Assembly (NCBI GenBank): GCA_048213135.1
Contig: PS015270.1
Span: forward strand, 31,086-53,055
Length of the DNA: 21,970 nucleotides
Origin: Reclinomonas americana ATCC 50394
Lineage: Eukaryota; Jakobida; Jakobea; Jakobida
Reading direction: 5' to 3'
The first letter of the stretch is position 1; each line of letters begins with the position of its first letter. The notes beneath the pieces are model-generated. The model saw nothing but the letters and a program-made list of their open reading frames with translations, was not told the DNA's origin and did not search any database. The translations under genes and the position numbers were made by a program. Positions 9,543 through 19,935 of this stretch are shown one piece after another.

Positions 9543-11577
9543 TCACTTGCTCACGGTGGCCGGGTGCAACCATCCCGCCGTATCCGTCAACACATTGTCG
9601 ACATCGTCCAACGCCATCACCCGCATGAATGCCTCCATCATGGCCTCCATGCGCGACACCTCCGCGCGCCAGCACTCCCGATTGAAACGCTCCTGCACCG
9701 CCACCTCCGCCTGCGTGTCGTCCAACCCCGGCACCGGCAACGGTGGCAGTGCATCGTCAAACTCGACCTCTCTGGTGTTCGCGTTCACCAGGCCGGCCAG
9801 CATCGTCTCCTGCGTGTGCATGTACACGGGGTCCGACGTGTCCCACACGCGCTCACCGCCCGGCACCAGCGCATCACCGTACACGGGGTCCTCGCGCGCC
9901 AGCTCCCACTGCCACTCGGCCATGGCGCTGCGTTGCCGCCAGGCCATGGCCAGTGCGCCCAGTTCCTCAAACGACGGCGGCGCCACGGGGCGGTACCGCC
10001 CGATTCGCCGCGCTCGCATCTCGGCATACACCGAGCGCATGTAACGTGCATCCTCCTCGCTCTCGCGCTGCTGTTTTTCGCGCTGCTGCTGTTCTTGCGC
10101 CTTGCGCGTGGCCTCCTCGTCGACTGACGGCGGCAATTCCTGTGCCGCCGTCGTAGACGTAGCTGGAGTCGGCGACGACGCCTCCCGGAGTGCGCGCAGC
10201 CTCTGCGCGAGAGATGACGACGACGAGGAGGAGGAGGAGGAGGAGGTGGAGCGCACACGCGGAGCCGCCCACGACGACGCTGTCGTCACGGCGGCGGCGT
10301 CGAAACTCGCCATAGGCACCGACGTTTGGAGCACACGCCGCCGAAACTGTCGCTGCTCACTCGTCTGCTGCAGCAAGCAAGAAACGTAGGGCCACCGCTT
10401 GCCTGGCTCCTGTGTCCACACGTCGTCGGGCAGGCGATTGCGCAGTGCCGCGCGGTAATTGGCCTCGGTGCGAATGCGCTCGCGACGCACGGCGCCGTCA
10501 AAATAGGCGCGGATAATGGGGCGTGCTAGTCGCCGAAAGGCCTTGGTGGCCAGGAAGAGCGACATTTGGGGGTCGCGGGTGAGCGCGCGGTCGGGGAAGA
10601 TGGCCTGCAGGGCCACGTCGAAGGCCACGTTGTCCATGGCGAAGTAGCGTTCCTCGATGCGGCGCCAGTCGGTGAGGAGGTTGAGCGAGCGATCTGCCCC
10701 AGAAGGGAAGGGTGTGGGGAAGGGGGATAAATGGGGAAGGGGGATAAATGGGGAAGGGGGATAAAGGGGAAGGGGGAAGGGGGAAAGGGGAAAAGGGGGA
10801 AAGGGGGAAAGGGGGAAAGGGGGAAAGGAAAAGGGGAAAAGGGGAAAGGGGAGAAAGGGGGAGAAAGGGGAAAGGGGAAAGGGGGAAGGGGGAAAGGGGG
10901 AAGGGTGGGGAAAAGGATAAGGAAGGAGACGGTGGGCAAGAGAGCAAAGATGTGAAGCAGTGGTGATGCGGGAGAGAAGAAACGAGTGTCAAAAGAGGAC
11001 TGGGAAAGGGGTAAGGGTGGGGAAAAGGTGGAGGAAGGAAATGGTGGGCAGGAGAGCAAAGATGTGAAGCAGAGGTGACACGGGAGAGGGAAGAAATGAG
11101 TGTCGGAAGACGTCGGAGAGAGGACTGCATCACAGTGGGACTGCAAATAGCGCAGGAGCAACAGGAGGATGTGCACTCGTGTGTACAGACAAGAGCAGCC
11201 AGAAGAAACAACGGGCATTCAAGAAGAGAAACTATCCACTCGCCTGCATATTCCCTTGCTATGCATGCATTGACTTCTCGACTCGCGCAACTATCTAAAC
11301 CCCATAGAATCTCTCCCACTCGCACACTCTTAGCGCTCTCGTCGACGGAAGCGATGAAGACGGAAGTGGGATGACGGAAAGGGGGAGAGGGGAAACGATG
11401 GAAGGTCACACACAGACTGTTTGACGCACAGGGAACTATCCGTACCTCGAGAACTGGCCGCGGTTCGTCGACTGCGCACGGTGCGCGCTCGCGTCTCCAC
11501 GTCAGTGGAAATGGGGTCGCGCATGGTCAGCTCCTGAATGGTGCGCACGAAGCTCTCCAGGGGAATGTCGACAAAAT
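9543..11577 (-). CDS. Unknown charged protein with poly-Ser tract, first exon not found
   Basis: Not recognised. Two exons are supported: 11577-11446 and 10693-9543, joined through donor GTACGG (phase 1) to an AT-CGC start that restores an Asp codon. About 426 residues are visible. The N-terminal half looks globular and helical, with hydrophobic positions and Trp (for example LNLLTDWRRIEERYF and FLATKAFRRLARPII). A run of about a dozen Ser, encoded by mixed TCN codons, follows, then a Gln/Arg/Glu-rich helix (EEATRKAQEQQQREKQ), and a C-terminal part with acidic and Pro-rich patches ending HPATVSK. No signal peptide or membrane segment is visible. The acceptor at 11578 needs one base from an upstream exon. 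A weak candidate first exon is the ATG near 11920 ending before GTTGCC near 11893, but this is not secure. Confidence 0.75.
10694..11445 (-). repeat. Long intron of the unknown gene: G-rich purine tract and a 111-bp tandem duplication
   Basis: The intron is 752 bp. At 10701-10920 the plus strand is an almost uninterrupted run of GGGGAA/GGGGGATAA-type units. A block starting near 10903 is repeated near 11015 (landmark AGCAAAGATGTGAAGCAG at 10943 and 11054). The part 11120-11440 is of mixed composition and holds an open frame with no supporting splice sites. Confidence 0.8.
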
Positions 11578-13148
11578 CTGCAGAAAGCAAAATGATGATG
11601 AGGCAAAGAGGAAATGCTGGAGATCACAGTTGAAGTGGAGTGAAAGGTAAAAAATAAGCATGCGACACACCCGGACTGCACAAGGAACAGGAGGAGTGCA
11701 ATAGAATGCGAAAAGAGGAACAGCAAAGCACTGTCGGCAGGTGGTACACAGGGCACGCGACCACATTGCGAAAGACATGAACCGAGGGAGCGTGTGGAAC
11801 AAGGAGAGAACACGAGAATACGAAGATGAGAGGCACGATTGGCAGGTATGATTGGAGGGAGCAGGAGGACAAGGATGAGGGAGGCAACAAAAGTGGAAGA
11901 GCATGCCTTTATCACGCATGCAACAGTCAGCTCTCAGGATGGCACGAAGAAAGAGAAGCAAACATTCATCTGAGAGAAAGGAGTGAGATAGAGACAGAGG
12001 AGGACGGAAGGAGAGAGAGAGCATGCTCTTTCCTGCACGATCTCTTTCCCCTCTTCCTTGTACCTTCTCTTCCTCTCTCTCTTTGTCTGCCTTTCTGCCT
12101 CTCTCTCTCTCTCACNNNNNNNNNNNNNNNNNNNNNNNNNNNNNNNNNNNNNNNNNNNNNNNNNNNNNNNNNNNNNNNNNNNNNNNNNNNNNNNNNNNNN
12201 NNNNNNNNNNNNNNNNNNNNNNNNNNNNNNNNNNNNNNNNNNNNNNNNNNNNNNNNNNNNNNNNNNNNNNNNNNNNNNNNNNNNNNNNNNNNNNNNNNNN
12301 NNNNNNNNNNNNNNNNNNNNNNNNNNNNNNNNNNNNNNNNNNNNNNNNNNNNNNNNNNNNNNNNNNNNNNNNNNNNNNNNNNNNNNNNNNNNNNNNNNNN
12401 NNNNNNNNNNNNNNNNNNNNNNNNNNNNNNNNNNNNNNNNNNNNNNNNNNNNNNNNNNNNNNNNNNNNNNNNNNNNNNNNNNNNNNNNNNNNNNNNNNNN
12501 NNNNNNNNNNNNNNNNNNNNNNNNNNNNNNNNNNNNNNNNNNNNNNNNNNNNNNNNNNNNNNNNNNNNNNNNNNNNNNNNNNNNNNNNNNNNNNNNNNNN
12601 NNNNNNNNNNNNNNNNNNNNNNNNNNNNNNNNNNNNNNNNNNNNNNNNNNNNNNNNNNNNNNNNNNNNNNNNNNNNNNNNNNNNNNNNNNNNNNNNNNNN
12701 NNNNNNNNNNNNNNNNNNNNNNNNNNNNNNNNNNNNNNNNNNNNNNNNNNNNNNNNNNNNNNNNNNNNNNNNNNNNNNNNNNNNNNNNNNNNNNNNNNNN
12801 NNNNNNNNNNNNNNNNNNNNNNNNNNNNNNNNNNNNNNNNNNNNNNNNNNNNNNNNNNNNNNNNNNNNNNNNNNNNNNNNNNNNNNNNNNNNNNNNNNNN
12901 NNNNNNNNNNNNNGGAGGAGGAGGAGGAGGAGAAGCGGGAGAAGACATGCCCTTTCTCTCTCACAATGTTGACAGAGTTGCAAATATTCTAAATATCTGT
13001 CACCTTCTCTCTCAGTTCTTGCTCTCCTTGTTCCTTCCCTTTGCTCTCCCTTTGCTCTCTCTCTCTCTCACACTGCTCACTCTCTCTGTCTCTCTGTCTC
13101 TCTCTGCGGTGACTCATTGTTTGTTTCTTTGTCACTGTCTTCTCTCTC
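11578..13148. other. Divergent intergenic region with a 798-N gap
   Basis: It separates the minus-strand unknown gene from the plus-strand MRM1-like gene, so it should hold both promoters and the missing first exon. The N run is 12116-12913, with TC-rich sequence on its left edge (12030-12115) and GGA repeats then TC-rich sequence on its right. No exon is firmly recognised. Confidence 0.75.
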
Positions 13149-13339
13149 ATGTCGCGAAGAGTGAATGCTGCGCGTGAGTTGTTGTATGGAACGAATAGTG
13201 TGTTGTGTGCGTTGCAGGTTGGTGTGTGGGAGGGGGAAGAGAGAGAGTGAGTGAGAGAAGAGAAAGAAGGAGTGGAGAGAGAGGATGAGAGTGACTGAGT
13301 ATGAGCGACAGAGAGAGAGAGAGAGAGAGACTGAGAGAG

Positions 13340-13377
<38 letters not shown>

Positions 13378-13505
13378 AGAGACTGCGAGCGACTGGGAGG
13401 GACTGAGAGATTGAGAGAGAAAGACTGTGAATGATGACAGAAAGGCAGAGAGAGAGAGAATGCCAGAGAAAACCACACAGAGTTGTCATGGATGCAAGCG
13501 AGTGT

Positions 13506-13563
<58 letters not shown>

Positions 13564-15410
13564 CTGAAAGAACCAGCAGTGCGCAAAGGAGGATGAGCAC
13601 AGGAATAAGAGTGAGAAAGACAGACTGTTGACCTTCTCCTCCCTCCCTCCTCCCTCTCCTCCTCCCTCCTTACCTTCACCATCTCTCTCTCCCTCCTCGC
13701 AGAGCCCATGGCGCCTCGGTCACGCTCTCTTCGTGCAGAACCGCATGGACGAGAGCAAGTCGCGTCGCCCACCCCTTCCTTGCCCCTCTTTGTCTTCTCC
13801 CTCATCTCATTCACTGTTCGCCACAGACACCACATTCGCCAGCAAATCACGCAGCTGGCACGGGCACGCGACATTCCCTGCATCCCGCACGATCGCTACA
13901 GGCTGGACCAGATGACGCAGAATAAGCCGCACAGGGTGTGATGGCTATACAGTGCTCTCTCTCTCTCTCTCTCTTTCTCTCTTTCCCTATCTCTCTTTCC
14001 CTCTCTCTCTCTTCCCCTCTCATTTCTGTCGCGCGCTGCTGACTGGCGAGTGTCTCAGGGCTTTGTGCTGGAGGTTTCTCCGCTCGTGCGACGCTCCATT
14101 GACTTTCTCGAGCCGTCCGAGGTGCGAGTGTCGCCTCCGCCCCTTGTGTTGGCGCTGGATAATGTGGTGGATCCGCAGGTGAGCGCCCATAACAGCACAT
14201 AGAGTGAAGATGCAGAAGAAGTGAGGAAACATAGTGGCGGATCTTCGTGACAAGAGGACGGAGAGAGAGAGAGAGAAAGATAGAGAACAAGAAGAAGAAA
14301 AGAAGAAGAAGAAGAAGAAGAAGAAGAAGCAAACAACGTGGTGGATCAGAAGGTGAGCATTCCTGGTGACAGGAGAGAAGAGGATGAAACAGAAGAGTGA
14401 GGAGACCACGTTATGGATCGGCAGACGAGCAATCCTGTGTGAAAGAAGGCAAAGCGAAGAGAGTGAGGAAGACGGAGCGGAAACGTCTTGGTGGGTCTGC
14501 AGTTGCGTACCCTGTGAACAAGAGGGGCAGAGAGTGACAGAGAGAATAAGAAGAAGCAGTCAACGTGATGGATGACAGAGGGGCACAGAAAGGAAGATGC
14601 AGAACAAGTGGGGGCGAGCATCCCGGCTGAGTGATGTCGAGGAGAGAATGCGGAAGGTGTAGAAGAGGCTGGTGGATCCACAGATGAGCATTCCCGTTGT
14701 AGAGAGAAAGACATAACTGGATGAAGACGGGAAGTTACAAACACACTCTTTCCCTTCTGGCAGAATCTCGGCGCCATTCTCCGCTCCGCCCTGTTTTTCG
14801 GTGTCTCCACCGTCACGTGCGCCACCCACTCTTCCCCGCTGTCGCCCGCCGTCAGCTCCGCGAGCGCCGGCGCTCTCGAACTGATGCCTCCGTTCGAGAC
14901 GCCGCATCTGGTCGACTTTCTCATGGTCCGCATGCCACCGCCGCTTTCCCACGCGCACCCGCTGTCTTACACTCCTCCTCCTAGATGTCAAAGGCCAATG
15001 GGTGGCGCATTGTGGGAACCAGTGTGCCGTCGCCCGGCAGTCAGGCGGTGGTAAATGTGCACGATTTGGTCGCTCACGAGCCGGTACGCGGTAGGGAGGT
15101 GTCTCCTGTTGTCTCTTGCTTCGCATTCACCGCGCACCAGCCCGCTCCCACAGTCCTCGTCCTCGGCAGCGAGGGAGCCGGCATGCGACGTCCGGTGGCT
15201 CGCACGTGCGATCGACTGGTGTGCATCTCTGGCGCTTTTTCCCCTGGCAAGCACTCGGCGGTGCCGCACGTGGTGGTCAACGAGGAGACACGCGGTTTGC
15301 GAGTGACGCACACGGCGCCGCGACAAGAGGCGGCGGAGAGTGCTGTGGACTCGCTCAATGTCAGCGTGACGGCCGCCATTTTGCTGCACGCGCTCAGCGG
15401 CGTCAGATAA
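13149..15410 (+). CDS. MRM1: SpoU-class rRNA 2'-O-ribose methyltransferase, MRM1-like, complete
   Basis: Transfers methyl from S-adenosylmethionine to a ribose 2'-OH; MRM1/Pet56 members act on a guanosine of mitochondrial large-subunit rRNA. Seven exons in phase: 13149-13217, 13703-13758, 13827-13935, 14059-14178, 14764-14925, 14985-15083, 15141-15410; 294 residues. Seen: SpoU substrate-binding domain (LYGTNSVLCAL at 12-22 through KPHRGFVLEVSPL ending near 88), then the knotted domain with motif 1 NLGAILRSA (119-127), SASAGALE, motif 2 LVLGSEGAG (211-219) and motif 3 DSLNVSVTAAILLHAL (275-290). The DPQ-NLG junction equals DPxNxGA of the family. The ATG at 13149 opens the first domain directly, so no long mitochondrial presequence is visible; an unseen upstream exon remains possible. 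Between motifs 2 and 3 about 40 residues are inserted compared with the short human spacing. Introns of 57 and 59 bp occur near the 3' end. Confidence 0.9.
13218..13702 (+). repeat. First MRM1 intron: GA, CA and TC microsatellites
   Basis: A 485-bp intron with donor GTTGGT and acceptor GCAG. GA-rich sequence runs from 13240 to 13480, followed by a CA run (13508-13543), a GA run (13544-13562) and a TC-rich end (13628-13700). The GA and TC parts could pair within the transcript. Confidence 0.85.
14179..14763 (+). repeat. Fourth MRM1 intron made of degenerate copies of the exon end plus donor
   Basis: The exon end GTGGTGGATCCGCAG followed by GTGAGC at the real donor recurs in decayed form downstream. 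It appears near 14230 (AGTGGCGGATCTTC), 14335 (CGTGGTGGATCAGAAGGTGAGC), 14407 (CGTTATGGATCGGCAG), 14483 (CGTCTTGGTGGGTCTGCAG), 14562 (CGTGATGGATGACAG) and 14668 (TGGTGGATCCACAGATGAGC). Spacing is about 70-105 bp, with GAAGA-rich filler between. A GAA microsatellite sits at 14289-14329. The acceptor is GGCAG at 14763. Confidence 0.75.
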
Positions 15411-15437
15411 ACGCATAGACAAACATGATTTCTACGT
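15411..15437. other. 27-bp spacer between convergent stop codons
   Basis: The MRM1-like TAA ends at 15410 and the minus-strand TGA of the PH/coiled-coil gene lies at 15440-15438. Any normal 3' UTR and poly(A) site of either gene must fall inside the coding sequence of the other. Confidence 0.85.
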
Positions 15438-16298
15438 TCATTTGGCCGCGGGGAGTGTTTCCACGTCTTGCAGTTCGGCGAGTCGCTTGAGGAGTGCCGC
15501 TGCGCGTGGCGAAGTGCATGAGTCTCCGTTGATGGACAGGAGAGAGAAATTGAGAGTCGCACCATTTTGTGCGTGCAGATTGTGCATTTGCACGCGCTGC
15601 ACACTGTCGTGCTCGGCCAGTGAGGCTTTCAACTGTGTTGGATGTGAGAAGACGCGCTTTTCCTTTCTGTGAGAGACAATGCGCAACTGACTCCAATTCT
15701 TGCACCAGCGTGTCGCGTTGTGCGGTGAGAGACTGCACTGTTAGTGCTTCCTCCGTCGGCGACATGGCAGTCATCTCTGCGCAAGTCCGTTCTGCAAGGC
15801 ACGGAGATGTCAGATGTAGATGAGTCACCACCCGTCGCAATCGACTGCTGGCACAAACCTGCAATGGCTGCGCGGATATTCTCCGCAAACGCCAGCACAT
15901 CGTCCTCGTCGTCGCTGTCCATGCCGCTTCCGTCGTCGCTGTCCGAATCGTCGGCCGCCTGGCAGGTGTTGCGTGAGTCTCAATGTCGTAAGGAGAAGAA
16001 CTCCACGTAAGGCACGCAACCGTCGACAATGCGATGCGCAGTGCTCGTTTGCACTTGCGGCCCCACTGCTTGCACAAGAATTCGTTTTGCTTGGCGTTCA
16101 CGGCCACGGAGAGTTTGAAGCGGGCGCTGGCGGCGGTCTCCATCTCCAGGCGGACTAGAGAAGGGGGAGAGGGTGGGCAAAGGGGAAGGGTGGGGCAAAG
16201 GGGACAGGGGGGAGAAAGGGGAGTAAAGGGGAAGTACATCGGAGAATGGAGAGGGCGGGTCGGATAAAGAAAGCAGAGCGAATGCTCGATGCCTGTCA

Positions 16299-16335
<37 letters not shown>

Positions 16336-19300
16336 GGAGGAGAGAGAGAGAGAGAGACGAGAGAAGGTAAGGTACGACGTAAGGAACGGAACGAAGTAGG
16401 TAGTAGGTACGGACGGAACGGGAAGGGAAGGGGAAGGGTACGTACTTAACGNNNNNNNNNNNNNNNNNNNNAGAGGGAGGGAGAGAGAGAGAGAGAGACA
16501 GCAGGAAAGTGGCAATGGAAACCGAGAAGTGAGTGCTAGGACGAGGAAGGGAGGCATTCAATGAGAAGGCAAGTGTTGTAACAATCGAGAGAAGTGGGAG
16601 TGGAAGCGAGGGAACAAGCAAAGGAGCGAAGACAGGGGATAGTGGACAGAAGATAAAATTTGACATAAGAGGGGAAGGCGGAAGGATGAGGAGGAAAGGA
16701 GGAGAAATTGAGGAAAGACACATACTGCAGGTTGAGATCTGAATTCCGCAGCAAGGCGGATGATACTGGGATAAAGGGGTGAACGCAAGAGGAAGATGAA
16801 TGTTGAAAGACGAGCGAAACCCCGCATGACTTTAGAAGGGAGAGATGGAAAAGGAAAAACAACAAATGCTGCGTGGCAAACGAAGAGGCCAGATCGCAAA
16901 CATAGAGAGTGAGAAAATGATAATGATCCAATTCAATTCGGCGACGAATGTTGCGTGACAACAAGAACACATTCGTGATAGATAGATAGATCCAACACAA
17001 GCAAGGTGCTGCGTGATAATTAGAACCGTCACGTCACAGACAGAGACAGGATGAACAAGAAGGTGAGAGAATTCGAGGGTGGTCACAGTGTAGTACCTTT
17101 CAGATCAGCAATTCTCGCGTCCTGGTCGCGGATCTCTGCTTCCAAGCCCTGCAAGCACGAAGAATGAGTTCTGCTTCAGAAAGTGTCCAATGATCAGCAC
17201 AAATCACCGAGATAGTGGCAGCGTGCTCATGCACTTGGTGCGTAAGTGCCTCGTTCTGGGCCTTGACTGCACGAGCGATACGAAAGCATTAGAAGGCAGA
17301 AAAGAGAAGCGTCAATTCAGCCAACTGTTTCACGCAACGTGTGGCAATCTGCTCACAAAACACAGAGCATGTGAGCAACCTTACAATACAAAGACTGTCA
17401 TTTGTGTGCGCACCTGCTCCTCGAGTTCCGGATCGCGAGCTGGCGCCGACGCACTGGAGGGTGGCGGATGAGCAGACGGATTGTGCGCAGCGCGGTGCTC
17501 ATCGTTCTTTCGCGCGGATTCTACGAGCGGATGCGGAGTCAGTGAATGCGGATTGTGCAGTGGAGGTGGCGACGGTGCGCAGCTCGCCTTTCAGTTTGGC
17601 AATCTGCTCCACGTATTGCGTGGTTTCGTGCTGGTTGGCGCGCAGTTGTGCCACGAGGGTTGCATTGGTTTCTTGGAAGGGGGAAGGGAGGTATGGGAGC
17701 GATGAGAAGAGAGACGGCGGAAGGACTGCAGAAAGAGAAAAGAGATGAAAGCACTGATGTTCTGAAAGAGAGAGCACTGATGTTCTGAAAGATAACGTCT
17801 GCAAAGACTGCACAGCAAGTCGAAAGTCAAGCCAGCGACTTTTTCTATCGAAGAGCCACAGGGAAGAGCTACGACGCGTGCGTGGCACAAGATATTACAG
17901 AGACGCACTAGTGCAGAACGAGTAGAAGACGCATACGATACAAGCCACAACAATCGATGTGCGTGCTCAAACGAATGACACTGTGTGGAGGGAAACTTGT
18001 GCTCGAGGAATATAGTGGACATGCAACCGTGGACGTGAGTCCCGTGCCGCACCCACACTGAATCAACACTCACCTTTCAGTTGTCGCACAGTGGCTTCGT
18101 GCCTCTGCTCTGCCTCTGCATACACCAAGTCAGACAACTCTAGACGGTGTATTTCCCGAAATCACGCTCAACTCAGAAGCCCGGCGTTGTCCTGTTTCAG
18201 TTCTTTGATCTCCTCGCGCAGCTCATTCAGCGTGCGCAAGTGCTCCGCTGCGGGGACGATGGTCAGTATCGACAGCAAGATTATGGTGGAAGTGGGGGTT
18301 AATGGCTCACCTCGCACGGCGTCCACCGGTTCGCCTTGCAGTTGGGCGATTTGCGCGACGAGAAGTGCTTCGCGCTGCTCGTGATCGTGTTGCAGGCGAG
18401 AGCATTCTTCGCGGAGTTCGACCTGCGGGAGGGAGAAGGGAGAAGGGAGGGGAAAGAAGGGAGAAGGGAGAAGGAAAAGAGATGGAGTGACAGCAGCAGT
18501 GAGAGACACAAACGGAAAGAATGAATGAGAGGGAAAGAGAAAGGAGACCGATTGAGGATGCAGGAGCGGAAAGATGAGACAAGAGGGAAGGAAGAAGTGG
18601 ATTTTGGAGAACAGAGAGAACACGAGATCATGACAGACAAAACAAAGAGAGAAAGGGGGAGAATGAGCGCAGAGCACGAGCAACGGAGACGGAGGGAGAA
18701 TGGGACACAGGGCGACAAAGAGATACCAACAAAGAGAGCCGAAACGGAGGCACAGAGAGCAGGAGACAGAGATGGACTGGAAGCGAGAATACGAGATCAT
18801 GATAGAAAAAAAAGAGCGAAACGGAGAGAATGAGCACAGAGCACGAGGAACAGAGACGGAGGGAGAATGGGAAACAGGGTGACAAAGAGAAACAAACATA
18901 GAGAGCCAGTGAAACGGAGGCACAGAGAGCAGGAGATAGAGATGGACTATGAGGGAGAACGCGAGATCATGACAGACAAAACAAAGTGAGAAAAGGAGAG
19001 AATGAGCGCAGAGCACGAGCAACAAAGACGGAGGAAACAGGGCGACAAAGAGAAACCAACAAAGAGAGCAGTGAATAGGAGGCACACACAACAGGAGATA
19101 GAGATGGACTGGAAGAGAGAGCGAAAGACGAAGTCATAGATATCGAGCACAACCTGAACGACAAAAATACGAGATGGAGAACGGAGCCAAGGTATCCCAC
19201 GCACAGATACTCTCTGCTTCAGCCACTGTCTAACTCACTCAATCTCTCTTGCTCTCCCATTCTCACCACCACGTTTGCCACCTCTCTCTCATTCTATTCA

Positions 19301-19900
19301 TCCACTCCCTCATTCTCTTTCCATATTCGAACTCAGCCAATCTCAATACGACTCGCTCCCCTCTCCCCTCCTCTCTCCCTCTTTCTCTCTCTTCCCCTTC
19401 CCCAGCCTCTTCCCTCTTCCCTGCCCACCGATATCTCCCGCTCGGCCAGCAACTCGGTGCGCAGCGAGTACACGTGCTCGCATAGCACGCTGAACGACGT
19501 CTCGCCCCGGGCCAGCGATTCCGACACGGCCCCGTCGCCAAGGGCCTCCATTAGCTGGCGAGTGTGATGGGAGACGAGTGCGGAGCTGTCGCCGCCGTAG
19601 TGGGCCTGCGGTGGGGACGAGATTAATAAAGAAGGAGAGGGAAAGGACACGCAGTGTCGCGTACCAGCTTGGCCTCGAGAGACGCGCGCTCGACGGTCAG
19701 CGACTGGATGCGGGCGCGGAGGATGTGGGGGTTGTCGCTGTTGACAGCGTTGGGGTCCGTGCGCTGTGAGAGGGGAGGGGGGAGGGGAGGGGAGGGAAAG
19801 AGAATGAGAAAGAGAGAGAGAGAAAGAGAGCGGAAAAGAGGAAGCAAGAGTGAAAGACAGCAAGAGAGAAAGTAAGAAAGAATGAGGGGAAATAAGGAAT

Positions 19901-19935
<35 letters not shown>

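Noticed and set aside
11290-11377. Minus-strand open stretch reading like SVFIASVDESAKSVRVGEILWGL, a possible extra exon of the unknown gene
   Set aside because: It lies between two exons that already join in perfect phase, and no good acceptor precedes it.
11893-11921. Candidate first exon of the unknown gene (ATG CGT GAT ... before GTTGCC)
   Set aside because: Phase is compatible, but the sequence is short, has no independent support, and other starts or the N gap are equally possible.
12112-12992. Several long open frames across the N run on both strands
   Set aside because: They are open only because N codons are read as X; there is no real sequence inside.
15569-15823. Plus-strand frames just after the MRM1-like stop
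   Set aside because: They are antisense to the last exons of the PH/coiled-coil gene, which are phase-consistent and end in a stop.
16246-16285. Possible missing exon after GCTGACAG on the minus strand (HRAFALLSLSD)
   Set aside because: No donor gives the phase needed for the next exon at 16154, and the translation resembles pyrimidine-rich intron.
17481-17574. Ending the coiled-coil gene at the in-frame stop after RIRAKER near 17490
   Set aside because: Coiled-coil exons continue downstream and end in a clean terminal exon at 15438. A 67-bp intron from 17573 restores frame, although its acceptor (AAAG) is weak.
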